Shown here piece after piece: positions 35,344 to 45,504 of a DNA stretch of 64,000 nt. Numbering within the stretch: the first letter of the stretch is position 1; the number at the start of each line of letters is the position of its first letter. Below the pieces are notes generated by a model. It saw only the letters and a program-made list of their open reading frames with translations. It was not told the origin of the DNA and ran no database searches. Made by a program: the position numbers and the translations under genes. The DNA comes from Mesonia profundi (GTDB taxonomy: Bacteria; Bacteroidota; Bacteroidia; Flavobacteriales; Flavobacteriaceae), in the NCBI RefSeq assembly GCF_031085155.1, contig NZ_JAVHUL010000010.1, forward strand, positions 1 through 64,000, given 5' to 3'.

Positions 35344-38300
35344 TTGAAAAATATTTACTCCCATCATAAAGGATATAAAAGTACTTATATACTTATTTTT
35401 TTCTTGTTGAGCTGCAGTTCTGTGTTCAGTCAAGAAGAAACCTTTCAAGATTCTACAAAAACGGGATATTCAACGGGTAATGTTCAATTACCAAATCCTA
35501 GTAGTATAGAACAAAAGTACACCTATGATCCTATTTTAGATCGATATATCTATACCGAAAAAATTGGCCGAGTAAATGTAGAATACCCGATGGTATTGAC
35601 TCCAGACGAGTATAGAGACTTAATTTTGCAAGGGCAGATGAAAGATTATTTTAAACAAAAATCTGATGCGGTTGCGGGAAGAAGTGAAAACGCTGAAGAG
35701 GAACAGAGAAATTTGTTGCCTATCTTTTATGTGAACAATAGCTTTTTTGAAACCATTTTTGGTGGAAGTGAAATAGAAGTAATTCCTCAAGGATCTGTGG
35801 AGGTAGATTTAGGAGTTTTATATACCAAGCAAGATAACCCTGCGCTTTCTCCTCGTAACCGAAGTAGTTTTACCTTCGATTTTAATCAGCGCATCAGTTT
35901 AAGTTTGTTGGGGAAAGTAGGAACACGTTTAGAGGTAAACGCAAACTACGATACGGAATCTACGTTTGATTTTCAGAATCAAATTAAATTAGATTATACG
36001 CCCGATGAAGATGATATTGTAAGAAAAATTGAGGTAGGTAACGTGAGTATGCCACTTAATAGTTCTTTAATTCAAGGGGCGCAAAGTTTATTTGGGGTAA
36101 AGACTCAGCTTCAGTTTGGGAAAACTACCATTACTGGTGTTTTTTCTGAGCAAAATTCAGAAAGACAAACCACCAATATTCAAGGGGGAGGAGCTGTGCA
36201 AGAATTTGAGAAATTCATCTTAGATTATGATGAAAACAGACACTTCTTTTTAGCGCATTATTTTAGAAATCAGTATAATAAATCGCTTCAGAATTATCCT
36301 TTTATCAATAGTAACATCCAGGTAACCCGAGTGCAAATCTGGGTAACCAATAGAACCAATTCTACGCAAGCCTTAACCAATGCAAGAAATATTGTAGCTA
36401 TTCAAGATTTAGGGGAATCAGACCCATTAAATGTAGGAGTTTTAAACGATCAAAACGGGAACCCGAGTACCTCACCAGGATTTGCAAGTTTTTTAAACTC
36501 TACTCCGGGAGCCTATCCAAGCAACTCTAATAACGACTTTAATCCATTAGGAATTACAGGGCCGCAGCAATCGGTTTTAACTTCTGCGATTCGTGATGTG
36601 GCTACGGTAGATCAAGGTTTTGGGCCTAACTCTGGCGATGTAGATGAGGGAGTAGATTATGCCAAGCTAGAAAATGCGAGGCAATTAGATCCTAATGAAT
36701 ATACTTTAAATACCCAGCTGGGATATATTTCATTAAATCAAAGAATTAGTAATGATGAGGTGTTGGCAGTAGCTTTTCAATATACGGTTAACGGGCAGGT
36801 GTATCAAGTTGGAGAATTTGCTAATGATGGCGTACAAGCGACTCAAGGTGGAGTTAATCCTAACAATAATCCAAACAATCCTAATAACCCAAATAGCCCC
36901 AACAATCCTAATCAAGATATGATTGCCATCAACCAAAACTTGGTAGTGAAATTGTTAAAGAGTCCTATCACGAATGTGAATGAACCCATTTGGGACTTGA
37001 TGATGAAAAACATCTATAGCCTTGATGCTTTTCAACTGGAGAAGGAAGATTTTAGATTCAATATTTTATATACAGATCCGCAGCCGCTTAACTACATTAG
37101 TCCGGCGCCCAACTCTTCTACCCCTTTACCTGAAGATGTGGAAGACCGAAATTTATTGGGTGTTTTCAACTTAGATAATTTAAACTTAAACAATGACCCA
37201 GTAGTTGATGGAGATGGTTTCTTTGATTATGTCCCCGGCTTAACCATAGATCCCGAAAACGGTCGAATTATCTTTACTTCCGTAGAGCCTTTTGGAGAAT
37301 ATTTATTTGATAAGCTAGATAACAATCCCAACGGAGGACCTGAAGATTATAACGATACCAACACCTATAACGACAACCAATCTAAATATGTATTTAGAGC
37401 CTTGTATAAGACTACGAAAACACAAGCAGAGCAAGAGGAAGCCGATAAAAATAAGTTTCAGTTAAAAGGAAGTTATAAATCGACTGGGCAAGACGGGATC
37501 CCTATTGGAGCATTTAATGTGCCTCAAGGATCGGTAACCGTAACCGCTGGAGGTCGTGTGTTGCAAGAAGGTGTAGATTATACGGTAGATTATCAATTGG
37601 GAAGAGTTAAAATTATGGATGAAGCTTTATTGGCTTCAGATACGCCTATCCAGGTTTCTACAGAGAATAATGCATTATTCGGTCAGCAAACCAAACGATT
37701 TACAGGAATAGATGTGCAGCATCAATTTAGTGAAGACTTTATAATTGGAGGAACGTATCTTAATTTAAATGAGAGACCGCTTACACAGAAGTCTAACTAC
37801 AGTTATGAGCCTATCAATAATTCGATGTATGGGTTTAACTTAAATTATTCTACAGAGGTTCCATTTTTTACTAGACTTGTCAATAAGCTTCCGAATATAG
37901 ATACCGATGTAGAATCTAATTTCTCTGTTCGTGGAGAGTTCGCATATCTACAACCAGGGTCTCCAAAAGGAGATGATTTTAATGGAGTGGCTACTTCTTA
38001 TGTGGATGATTTTGAAGCTTCACAAACTTCTATTTCGGTGATGACGCCTCTTTCTTGGCACTTGTCTAGTGCGCCTATTGGATTTGGAGGAGAAAAAGCG
38101 AATAACGATTTAGCTTCGGGATATAAAAGAGCAAAACTGAACTGGTATACAATAGATCCTATATTTTACACGAGTCAGCGTCCTAATGGAATCACAGATG
38201 CCGATCTTTCTACGTACTCAACCAGAAGAGTTTTTATAGATGAAATTTTCCCTAATACAGATATTGTACAGGGGCAAACACAAGCTATTTATACGCTGGA

Positions 38301-41300
38301 TCTTAGTTTTGATCCGAAAGAACGTGGGGCATATAACTTTAATCCTTCCGCAGCAGGAACGAATACATTGCCTACTCCCAACGAGAATTTTGGCGGAATT
38401 ACGCGAGAAATTACCACGACCAACTTTGAACAATCCAATGTAGAATTTATTGAGTTTTGGGTAATGGACCCTTTTATCTATCAAGAAAATAATGCCATTA
38501 ACGAGGGTAAAATTACCTTCAACTTAGGAAGTATTTCTGAAGATGTTTTAAAAGATGGAAGAAAGCAATATGAAAACGGTTTACCTAAAGACGGTTCTGC
38601 AGGAAACACGATAGAAACTGCTTTTGGTAGAGTTCCTTCCAGTCAATCTTTGGTGTATGCCTTTGATAGCGATGGACAAGAAAGAGTGAATCAAGATTTA
38701 GGATTAAATGGTTTAGACGATGCTTTAGAGGCTCAGAAGTTCGCTAGTTTTGCCGGTTTAGAAGATCCTGCCAATGATAATTATGAATATTATTTAAGTG
38801 CTGAGGGAGACATTCTTAGCAGGTATAAGCGCTATAATGGTTTACAAGGAAACTCTCCTACAAATGTGGGTCAGAATGATAGAGGGAATTCTACTATTCC
38901 GTCTGCAGAAGATGTAAATAGAGACAATACGATGAATACCATAGACAGTTACTTTGAGTATGAAGTTCCTGTTTATAGAGATATGAGTGTGAATAACAAC
39001 ACCAGTTCTATCGCCGGTATTGATAATGATTATATTACCGATGTAAGAACCTTGAATACTACCTTGCAAAACGGAAGTCAGATGGATGTGCGTTGGGTGC
39101 AATTTAAAATTCCGTTAAGGACAGACAGTCAGTATTCAGTAAATGGTATTGCCGATTTACGCTCGGTAAGATTTATGCGTATGTTCCTTTCTGGATTTAG
39201 CGATGATGTGGTTTTGCGTTTTGGTACTTTAGATTTAGTAAGAGGAGATTATAGAAGGTATAGTCAAGCTTTAGTTCCTAACGGAAGTGATCCAGAAAAC
39301 ACGCCTAACACTACTCTAGATGTGTCTGCAGTAAGTGAAGAGCAAACTTCAGATTATATAACTCCGCCAGGAGTAGTAAGAGAAGAGTTGGTGAACAACA
39401 ATCAAACGATTCGGGAAGATGAGCAGTCTTTATCGCTAACGGTTAAAAAATTAGCTCCGCAAGATTCTAGGGCGGTTTACAAGAATTTTCAAATCGATAT
39501 GCGCCAGTATAAAAACTTAGAAATGTTTTTACACGCAGAGAGTTTACCTTTCCCAGCGCCCACCTTAATGGATGGAGAGCTTACCGCATTTATTAGAATG
39601 GGAACCGATTTCTCTGATAACTTCTATCAAATAGAAGTTCCGTTAACGACGAGTGATGAAAACTCTACAAATCCTAGAGCGGTTTGGCCTATAGAAAATG
39701 ATCTAAAATTACCCTTAGAGTTGCTTCAGCAAATAAAATCTTTGATTATAGGGAACAATGCTTACAACTCTATAGATCTTAATTTCTTTACTTCAGATTT
39801 GGCTCCTTCCAATTCGAGTAATGCGGGAGAATTAAGAGTGGGAATTAAAGGAAATCCTAGTTTTGGTAACATAAGAGTATTGATGCTGGGCTTAAAAAAT
39901 ACAGGAACGACTGATGCTTCTGGGGAAGTTTGGTTTAATGAACTGCGCTTATCTGACTTGAAAAATCAAGGAGGCTGGGCTGCGGTCTTAAATATGGATA
40001 CCAATTTCGCCGATTTTGCTACCGTATCTGCCACAGGAAGAAGAAGTACCGTAGGTTTTGGGTCTATTGAGCAAGGACCCAACCAGCGAAGTAGGGAGGA
40101 TGTAAAACAATATGATGTAGTAGGTAACTTGAATGTTGGACAGTTGCTTCCTAAAGATTGGGGGGTGAAAATTCCCTTTACGTATAGTCGTGGGGAAGAA
40201 TTAATTACGCCTCAATACGATCCTGAATATTTAGATTTAGAATTGGAAACGCTACTTGATAATACGCAGGATGATTCGCGTAGAGACGAGCTTCAGGAAA
40301 GAGCAGAAGATTATACCAAACGACAGAGTGTGAGTGTTATTGGCTTAAGAAAAGATAGAACCAATCAGGATAGAAAACCTATGCCTTATGATGTAGAAAA
40401 CTTCTCTTTCTCTGGTACCTATAACCAAGAAGATCACCGGGATTTTGAAATTGAAGAGGCTTTAGATCAAAATGTAAACATAGGAGCTACCTACGATTAT
40501 GCTTTTAGACCCTTTAAAATAGAGCCGTTTAAGAACATTAAATCTTTAGACAGTAGCGATTATTACAAGCCTATTAAGGATTTTAATATTAATCCTTTGC
40601 CTGCAAATATTTCGGCAAGTTCTAACATTATAAGACAGTATAACGAACAGCGATACAGAGAGATCAATCTCCCTCCAGGTTCTATTGGCTTGCCTACTCT
40701 ATACCAAAGAAATTATACTTTTGATTGGCAATATACCATTAATCATAACCTTACGGAATCGCTTAATTTTAACTTTAATAGTTCTAATAATAGAATTGTT
40801 AGGAACTACATTAATGAGGGCAATGTTCAAGATAATTCTGTTGGAGTTTGGGATGACTTCTTTGAACTAGGAGATCCTAATCAACATTACCAAAGCTTTC
40901 AATTGAATTATGATTTACCTTTAGATAAAATTCCGTTTTTAGAATTTGTGAGAGCGCAGTATTCTTATACTGGAAACTTCCAATGGCAAAAGGGCTCTGA
41001 GATTTTGAATGACCTCCCTGGAATTCCGAATATAGGGAATACCGTTCAAAACTCTAATACCCATCAAATTAATGGTACTTTTGAGATGAATACCTTGTAT
41101 AGGTATTTAGGTTTAGTAAAAAAGAGAGCTACTAGGTCAAAAAGAGGAGGTCCTCAATCTGGAACGGAAGATGCAAAACAGGATACGGGAAACAAATTAG
41201 GTTTTTCTAGAGATAATAAAGATGCGGTAAGAGGAGCTAATGAAAACGGTGATAGCAAGCTTTCTGGAGGAGATAAAGCTTTAAATACTGCAATAGGATT

Positions 41301-42645
41301 AGTTACTTCTTTAAGAAGACTCACAGTAAATTATCAAGAAACCAATGGTATTTACTTACCAGGTTATACGAATGATGTAGGTTTTGGAGGAACGTTGAAA
41401 CCTACAGCAGGATTTACTTTTGGTAGTCAAGCCGATATTAGAGAAAAAGCAGCTGCTAGCGGATGGCTTACTGCTTACCAAGAGTTTAATGAACAGTATA
41501 CCGAAAATGAAACTAGGAATTTAAGCGTCCAAGCGAATGTGAATCTAGTGCCAGATTTAACTTTAGACCTTACGGCAAACAGGTTATATTCTGAAACTTA
41601 TTCAGAGAATTATCGAGTGAATCAGGAAGACCTTCAGTATAGATCTTTAACTCCTAATGCCTTCGGAAACTTTAATATTTCTACAATTATGATTTCTTCT
41701 GCCTTTAGCAAGAGTGATAATCAGGAATCTGAAGCTTTTAATGAATTTAGAGCAAACAGGTTGCAAGTTGCTAATCGTTTGGCTACAGAAGCAGGAATTG
41801 ATTTGACAGATGCCAATAATATAAATCAGGAAACGGGTTACCCTAAGGGCTTTGGTAAAAATAGTCAATCGGTATTGTTGCCTTCCTTCTTGGCAGCTTA
41901 TACTACAAGTGATGCAAAAGACATAAGTTTAGGGATTTTTAGAGATACGCCTTTACCTAATTGGAATTTAAAATATACAGGTTTAATGCGTTTGGGGTGG
42001 TTTAAAGATAAGTTCAAGCGTTTTAGTATACAGCACGGTTATACTTCCATTTATAACGTCAACCAGTTTCAAAGTAATTTAGATTATGATAGGAGTAATC
42101 CTTACGGAGAGAACAATGTAGATCAGTCTGGAGATTATAAGAATCCATTTTTAATATCCAATGTAAACTTGGTAGAACAATTCTCTCCTTTGGTGAAAGT
42201 AGATATGGAATTGAAGAATTCAATAAAAATATTGGCTGAAATCAAGAAAGATCGACAATTATCTCTTAGTTTTGACAATAATTTGTTAACTGAGATTCAG
42301 GGGAACGAATATATCTTAGGATTAGGGTATCGTTTAAGGGATCTTACAATGGCTACCAAGATCGCAGGGCAGCAAAGAATAATAAGAAGTGATTTAATCT
42401 TTAAGGCAGATTTATCTTACCGAAGAAACGAAACGATTATTAGGTATTTAGACTTTGATAATAGTCAAACAACTTCGGGACAAGATATTTGGGGATTCAA
42501 TTTTAATGCAGAATATGCGCTTTCAAAAAACTTAACCGCAATATTTTATTACGACCATAGTTTTTCTGAATATGCTGTGTCTACTGCATTTCCGCAAACC
42601 ACCATTAGATCTGGATTTACCTTGAGGTATAATTTTGGAAATTAA
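35344..42645 (+). CDS. sprA: T9SS outer-membrane translocon SprA
   Basis: A 2433-residue outer-membrane protein, the giant single-chain beta-barrel translocon of the type IX secretion system, also needed for gliding in motile relatives. The N-terminus is a signal peptide (ILIFFLLSCSSVFSQ). Extended beta-rich sequence continues to a final aromatic strand ending RYNFGN, typical of barrels. Its size and its place after ruvA and before gcvH agree with known sprA genes. A low-complexity Asn/Pro run (~504-524, e.g. PNNPNNPNSPNNPN) sits in a predicted loop. Start TTG 35344, 6 bases after ruvA. It would export cargo such as the sorting-domain protein at 308-1198. Confidence 0.94.
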   Translation: MKNIYSHHKGYKSTYILIFFLLSCSSVFSQEETFQDSTKTGYSTGNVQLPNPSSIEQKYTYDPILDRYIYTEKIGRVNVEYPMVLTPDEYRDLILQGQMKDYFKQKSDAVAGRSENAEEEQRNLLPIFYVNNSFFETIFGGSEIEVIPQGSVEVDLGVLYTKQDNPALSPRNRSSFTFDFNQRISLSLLGKVGTRLEVNANYDTESTFDFQNQIKLDYTPDEDDIVRKIEVGNVSMPLNSSLIQGAQSLFGVKTQLQFGKTTITGVFSEQNSERQTTNIQGGGAVQEFEKFILDYDENRHFFLAHYFRNQYNKSLQNYPFINSNIQVTRVQIWVTNRTNSTQALTNARNIVAIQDLGESDPLNVGVLNDQNGNPSTSPGFASFLNSTPGAYPSNSNNDFNPLGITGPQQSVLTSAIRDVATVDQGFGPNSGDVDEGVDYAKLENARQLDPNEYTLNTQLGYISLNQRISNDEVLAVAFQYTVNGQVYQVGEFANDGVQATQGGVNPNNNPNNPNNPNSPNNPNQDMIAINQNLVVKLLKSPITNVNEPIWDLMMKNIYSLDAFQLEKEDFRFNILYTDPQPLNYISPAPNSSTPLPEDVEDRNLLGVFNLDNLNLNNDPVVDGDGFFDYVPGLTIDPENGRIIFTSVEPFGEYLFDKLDNNPNGGPEDYNDTNTYNDNQSKYVFRALYKTTKTQAEQEEADKNKFQLKGSYKSTGQDGIPIGAFNVPQGSVTVTAGGRVLQEGVDYTVDYQLGRVKIMDEALLASDTPIQVSTENNALFGQQTKRFTGIDVQHQFSEDFIIGGTYLNLNERPLTQKSNYSYEPINNSMYGFNLNYSTEVPFFTRLVNKLPNIDTDVESNFSVRGEFAYLQPGSPKGDDFNGVATSYVDDFEASQTSISVMTPLSWHLSSAPIGFGGEKANNDLASGYKRAKLNWYTIDPIFYTSQRPNGITDADLSTYSTRRVFIDEIFPNTDIVQGQTQAIYTLDLSFDPKERGAYNFNPSAAGTNTLPTPNENFGGITREITTTNFEQSNVEFIEFWVMDPFIYQENNAINEGKITFNLGSISEDVLKDGRKQYENGLPKDGSAGNTIETAFGRVPSSQSLVYAFDSDGQERVNQDLGLNGLDDALEAQKFASFAGLEDPANDNYEYYLSAEGDILSRYKRYNGLQGNSPTNVGQNDRGNSTIPSAEDVNRDNTMNTIDSYFEYEVPVYRDMSVNNNTSSIAGIDNDYITDVRTLNTTLQNGSQMDVRWVQFKIPLRTDSQYSVNGIADLRSVRFMRMFLSGFSDDVVLRFGTLDLVRGDYRRYSQALVPNGSDPENTPNTTLDVSAVSEEQTSDYITPPGVVREELVNNNQTIREDEQSLSLTVKKLAPQDSRAVYKNFQIDMRQYKNLEMFLHAESLPFPAPTLMDGELTAFIRMGTDFSDNFYQIEVPLTTSDENSTNPRAVWPIENDLKLPLELLQQIKSLIIGNNAYNSIDLNFFTSDLAPSNSSNAGELRVGIKGNPSFGNIRVLMLGLKNTGTTDASGEVWFNELRLSDLKNQGGWAAVLNMDTNFADFATVSATGRRSTVGFGSIEQGPNQRSREDVKQYDVVGNLNVGQLLPKDWGVKIPFTYSRGEELITPQYDPEYLDLELETLLDNTQDDSRRDELQERAEDYTKRQSVSVIGLRKDRTNQDRKPMPYDVENFSFSGTYNQEDHRDFEIEEALDQNVNIGATYDYAFRPFKIEPFKNIKSLDSSDYYKPIKDFNINPLPANISASSNIIRQYNEQRYREINLPPGSIGLPTLYQRNYTFDWQYTINHNLTESLNFNFNSSNNRIVRNYINEGNVQDNSVGVWDDFFELGDPNQHYQSFQLNYDLPLDKIPFLEFVRAQYSYTGNFQWQKGSEILNDLPGIPNIGNTVQNSNTHQINGTFEMNTLYRYLGLVKKRATRSKRGGPQSGTEDAKQDTGNKLGFSRDNKDAVRGANENGDSKLSGGDKALNTAIGLVTSLRRLTVNYQETNGIYLPGYTNDVGFGGTLKPTAGFTFGSQADIREKAAASGWLTAYQEFNEQYTENETRNLSVQANVNLVPDLTLDLTANRLYSETYSENYRVNQEDLQYRSLTPNAFGNFNISTIMISSAFSKSDNQESEAFNEFRANRLQVANRLATEAGIDLTDANNINQETGYPKGFGKNSQSVLLPSFLAAYTTSDAKDISLGIFRDTPLPNWNLKYTGLMRLGWFKDKFKRFSIQHGYTSIYNVNQFQSNLDYDRSNPYGENNVDQSGDYKNPFLISNVNLVEQFSPLVKVDMELKNSIKILAEIKKDRQLSLSFDNNLLTEIQGNEYILGLGYRLRDLTMATKIAGQQRIIRSDLIFKADLSYRRNETIIRYLDFDNSQTTSGQDIWGFNFNAEYALSKNLTAIFYYDHSFSEYAVSTAFPQTTIRSGFTLRYNFGN

Positions 42646-42673
42646 AAAATAACCATACAAAATAACAATAGAA

Positions 42674-43054
42674 ATGAACATACCAAGCGAATTAAAGTAC
42701 ACTAAAGACCACGAGTGGATTAAGATTGAGGGAGATGTCGCAACTGTAGGAATTACAGAATTTGCACAAGGAGAATTAGGAGATATTGTATATGTAGAAG
42801 TCGAAACTGTGGATGAGACCTTAGAAAGAGAAGAGGTTTTTGGAACAGTAGAAGCGGTAAAAACGGTATCAGATCTTTTTTCACCTCTTTCTGGAGAGAT
42901 TATCGAGTTTAACGAGTCTTTAGAAGATGAACCAGAAAATGTGAATACAGATCCTTACGGAGAAGGATGGATGGTGAAGATTAGAATGACAGAACCAGAA
43001 CAGGTAAAAGACTTAATAGATGCAGAGGCTTATAAAGAACTTATTGGCGCCTAA
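42674..43054 (+). CDS. gcvH: Glycine cleavage system H protein
   Basis: A 126-residue lipoyl-carrier protein that shuttles the aminomethyl group between the P and T proteins of glycine cleavage. The lipoylation site is K63 in [15 protein letters not shown], and the N-terminal [10 protein letters not shown] is family-typical. Ends with ELIGA. Starts 28 bases after sprA. The other gcv genes are not in the window. The VanZ-like gene begins inside its last 12 codons. Confidence 0.96.
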   Translation: MNIPSELKYTKDHEWIKIEGDVATVGITEFAQGELGDIVYVEVETVDETLEREEVFGTVEAVKTVSDLFSPLSGEIIEFNESLEDEPENVNTDPYGEGWMVKIRMTEPEQVKDLIDAEAYKELIGA

Positions 43055-43424
43055 GCTAATCTTATCTTTGGCATTGCTATTTTCATTGGGGATTCTTTAC
43101 GCTTCCCTGATGCGAACAGACAGATTACCTAAAGTTAATTTTGAACAAGCCGATAAAGTTTTTCATTTTACGGCTTACTTGATACTTAGTCTTTTGTGGT
43201 ATTTCTATTATATAAGCTGTAACTTAGGGAAGCGTCTTAGAAACCCCCCTTTTTTAATAATTGGACTGTTAATAATTGCATTTGGCATTCTTATTGAGGT
43301 TTTACAGGATGTAGCTACAGACTATAGAAGTATAGATCGACTAGATGTTCTGGCAAATTTATTAGGTGTTGTAGTCGCTTATATTATAGTGTCAATGTTA
43401 AGATTAAGAATCCAAAAACTTTAA
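43020..43424 (+). CDS. VanZ-like membrane protein
   Basis: A 134-residue protein with about four transmembrane helices ([15 protein letters not shown], a segment near 50-65, [29 protein letters not shown]). The pattern of [15 protein letters not shown] and D[15 protein letters not shown] matches the VanZ/phosphotransbutyrylase-like family. Its role is not established in Bacteroidota. ATG 43020 overlaps gcvH by 35 bases; a later start is possible but no good ATG precedes the first helix. Likely translated from the sprA-gcvH transcript. Confidence 0.7.
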   Translation: MQRLIKNLLAPKLILSLALLFSLGILYASLMRTDRLPKVNFEQADKVFHFTAYLILSLLWYFYYISCNLGKRLRNPPFLIIGLLIIAFGILIEVLQDVATDYRSIDRLDVLANLLGVVVAYIIVSMLRLRIQKL

Positions 43425-43489
43425 ATCTGAAGATTAGCTTAGATTTTTTGAAAAAAATAGTTACATTAGCAATTCGATAAAATTTAATT

Positions 43490-44212
43490 ATGGAACCAAA
43501 GAAAAATCCCAAAAAAGACTTAGGAAGAAGAAGCGTGCTTTTTTTTCAATTGGGTCTTATTTTAATGCTTTTTATTACTTGGCGTGCTATCGAGTGGAAA
43601 ACATACGATAAGGAGGACATAGACCAAGGAGTCGTTCAGTTTGACCAGCTTGATGAAGAGGATATGCCAATTACTCAAATCAAGACCCCACCGCCACCGC
43701 CACCGCCACCGCCGCCAGCTCCCGAAGTTATTGAGGTAGTTGAGGATGATGTGGAGATCGAAGAGGAGATTATCGAATCTACCGAGGTGATGGATGAACC
43801 AGAAATTGTGGAAGTTGCAGAAGTAGAAGAAGCACCACAAGAGGAGATTGCAGATGTTCCTTTTACCGCCATTGAAGACGTACCATTATTTCCTGGTTGT
43901 GAGAAGTTCAAAACTAACAATGAACGTAAAAAGTGTATGAGTGATAAAATTAAAGAGTTTGTCAACAGTAAGTTTAATACTGATTTAGGATCAGAACTTG
44001 GACTTACCGGTGTAAATAGAGTTTACGTTCGTTTTAAAATTGATAACAAAGGAAAGATTACAGGGGTTCAAGCAAGAGCACCACACCCAAGACTTCAAAA
44101 AGAAGCAGAGCGTGTAGTGAATATGTTGCCTAATATGACTCCAGGTAAACAAAGAGGTAAACCAGTTGGTGTACTTTATTCTTTACCTATTATCTTCCAA
44201 GTACAAGACTAA
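43490..44212 (+). CDS. TonB-family energy transducer 1
   Basis: A 240-residue protein with one N-terminal inner-membrane helix (~17-33), a proline run (TPPPPPPPPPPAPE at ~66-79), an acidic linker with EVIEVVEDDVEIEEEIIE, and a C-terminal TonB domain (~125-240) with PLFPGCEKFKTNNERKKC and VNRVYVRFKIDNKGKITGV. TonB proteins pass proton-motive energy to outer-membrane transporters. No exbB/exbD neighbours are present. A TACATTAG sequence 22 bases before the start may be its -7 element. The adjacent downstream gene is a diverged paralog. Confidence 0.9.
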   Translation: MEPKKNPKKDLGRRSVLFFQLGLILMLFITWRAIEWKTYDKEDIDQGVVQFDQLDEEDMPITQIKTPPPPPPPPPPAPEVIEVVEDDVEIEEEIIESTEVMDEPEIVEVAEVEEAPQEEIADVPFTAIEDVPLFPGCEKFKTNNERKKCMSDKIKEFVNSKFNTDLGSELGLTGVNRVYVRFKIDNKGKITGVQARAPHPRLQKEAERVVNMLPNMTPGKQRGKPVGVLYSLPIIFQVQD

Positions 44213-44232
44213 AACTTAAGTCTTTATAAATC

Positions 44233-44267
44233 AAAGCCTTTAATTTTTAAATTAAAGGCTTTTTTTG
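44233..44267 (+). terminator. Terminator after TonB 1
   Basis: AAAGCCTTTAAT (44233-44244), 6-nt loop, perfect 12-bp complement (44251-44262), then a T-run. It separates the two TonB-like genes into different transcription units. Confidence 0.92.
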
Positions 44268-44327
44268 TTTTTTGTATTTTTTGGCAACATTATTGATTCT
44301 GTATCTGTAGAACTAAAACAATATGTT

Positions 44328-45050
44328 ATGAGAGAGATTAAGCCTACCCGTGAAAGCAGTATAGTCTATTTTCAAATTGGTTTAATTGCAGCGCTATTAT
44401 TAGCTATTTTTGTGATTGAAAATAAATCTGAAATTGATAATTTAAATCCTGAAACAGCTGAGTTTAATGAGCTAGATCCAGAGACTCCTTTTGTTTTTCA
44501 TATGCCTAAAAAGCAACCAGAAAAAATAGCCATCAAAAAAGAGAAGAAAAAATCTACTGAAAAACTACCCGTAAAATCTAGTGAATCTCCTGTCGAGACG
44601 CTTGATCCTGTAGAGCCTGAAAAGCCAACAGAACCGGTTAAGAAAGAAGTGGGGAAGATGGGTCTTGAAAAGCCTATAGAGGCTAAAATAGAAGAATTTA
44701 ATTTCAGAGTCGTAGAAATGGTTCCTGTTTTTCCGGGGTGTGAAATTTATAAAACTGAAGCGGAAATTAGAAATTGTTTCTCTTCTCAAATTGCTAAAAT
44801 GATCAAAAAGAAGTTTGATGGGGATTTAGCAGCAGAGCTTGATTTACATGGCGAACAAAGAATATATGTCAAGTTTACAATAAATGAGTTGGGTCTTGTG
44901 GAAAACATAAGAACAAGATCAGTGAATGAAATATTAGCGAAAGAAGCTAAGAGAGTAGTGGAGTTACTGCCTCAGATGAAACCTGCGCAACAGCAAGATA
45001 AAAAAGTATCCGTAAATTATAGCTTGCCTATTATTTTCGATATTCACTAA
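44328..45050 (+). CDS. TonB-family energy transducer 2
   Basis: A 240-residue paralog of the preceding protein, with the same order: membrane helix (~14-32, FQIGLIAALLLAIFVIE), linker and TonB C-terminal domain (~128-240, VPVFPGCEIYKTEAEIRNC and RIYVKFTINELG). The linker is Lys/Pro/Glu-rich with KKEKKKS and DPVEPEKPTEPV rather than a proline run. Reading could begin upstream at 44265, but the first 21 residues would overlap the T-run and promoter-like DNA, so ATG 44328 is used. The two lengths are equal, pointing to tandem duplication followed by linker divergence. Confidence 0.85.
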   Translation: MREIKPTRESSIVYFQIGLIAALLLAIFVIENKSEIDNLNPETAEFNELDPETPFVFHMPKKQPEKIAIKKEKKKSTEKLPVKSSESPVETLDPVEPEKPTEPVKKEVGKMGLEKPIEAKIEEFNFRVVEMVPVFPGCEIYKTEAEIRNCFSSQIAKMIKKKFDGDLAAELDLHGEQRIYVKFTINELGLVENIRTRSVNEILAKEAKRVVELLPQMKPAQQQDKKVSVNYSLPIIFDIH

Positions 45051-45162
45051 ATAAACAAGAATTACTAAATGATATGTTTTATCATTCAAAAAAACTAATA
45101 GATAGTTTCGATTAAATTAATGAGCGGTATTATGCGTGTTTTGTTTGTATTCTTGTCCACTT

Positions 45163-45176
45163 TTTCTGCGAAAGCG
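45163..45176. repeat. Dispersed palindromic motif, copy 2
   Basis: TTTCTGCGAAAGCG, a degenerate copy of the CGCTTTCGCGGAAGCG-like motif, in intergenic DNA. Confidence 0.4.
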
Positions 45177-45454
45177 TAAACTTTAACCTAACATAGTAAG
45201 TATGGTTTTAGGCAGCGAGAAACCCTTCCCTTCACGGAAAAGAGACTGCGCTTAATTGTCGAGAAAATACCATTTGGTTAATTTTTAACTTGGCTCTCGT
45301 CTTATTGATCCCTTCATAGAGCTTAGCTCGAAACTTAAATAAACATTTTTTCAATTCATGGCTCTTGGCCTTGTCCTAAGCTTTTTGATTCGGCATATTT
45401 ATTTTAAGCTCAAACACAAATCACATTCATAAAACATTTAACAATAAAAGAGCC

Positions 45455-45484
45455 TTGTTAAAAGGCTTTTAAAGAGTATCTTTG
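45455..45484 (+). promoter_or_regulatory. -33/-7 promoter for the cyoE-cox cluster
   Basis: TTG (45455-45457), 19-base spacer, TATCTTTG (45477-45484), 20 bases before the TTG start of cyoE. Both elements fit the phylum's promoter. Confidence 0.65.
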
Positions 45485-45504
45485 CACTCCAAAATAGTTC
45501 CTTT

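Larger units (their letters stand above)
45051..45504. other. 454-base gene-free region before cyoE
   Basis: No convincing gene. It holds one copy of the palindromic motif (45163-45176), a short hairpin AATGATA/TATCATT (45068-45086), a weak AGCCTT/AAGGCT inverted repeat near 45451 and the cyoE promoter at the right end. I do not recognise 6S, RNase P, SRP or tmRNA signatures in it. Its length is unusual for this gene-dense window. Confidence 0.45.

Noticed and set aside
43562-43965. Open frames with Trp/Arg or Gly/Ser runs opposite the first TonB gene
   Set aside because: They are reverse-strand readings of the proline and Glu/Val codon runs.
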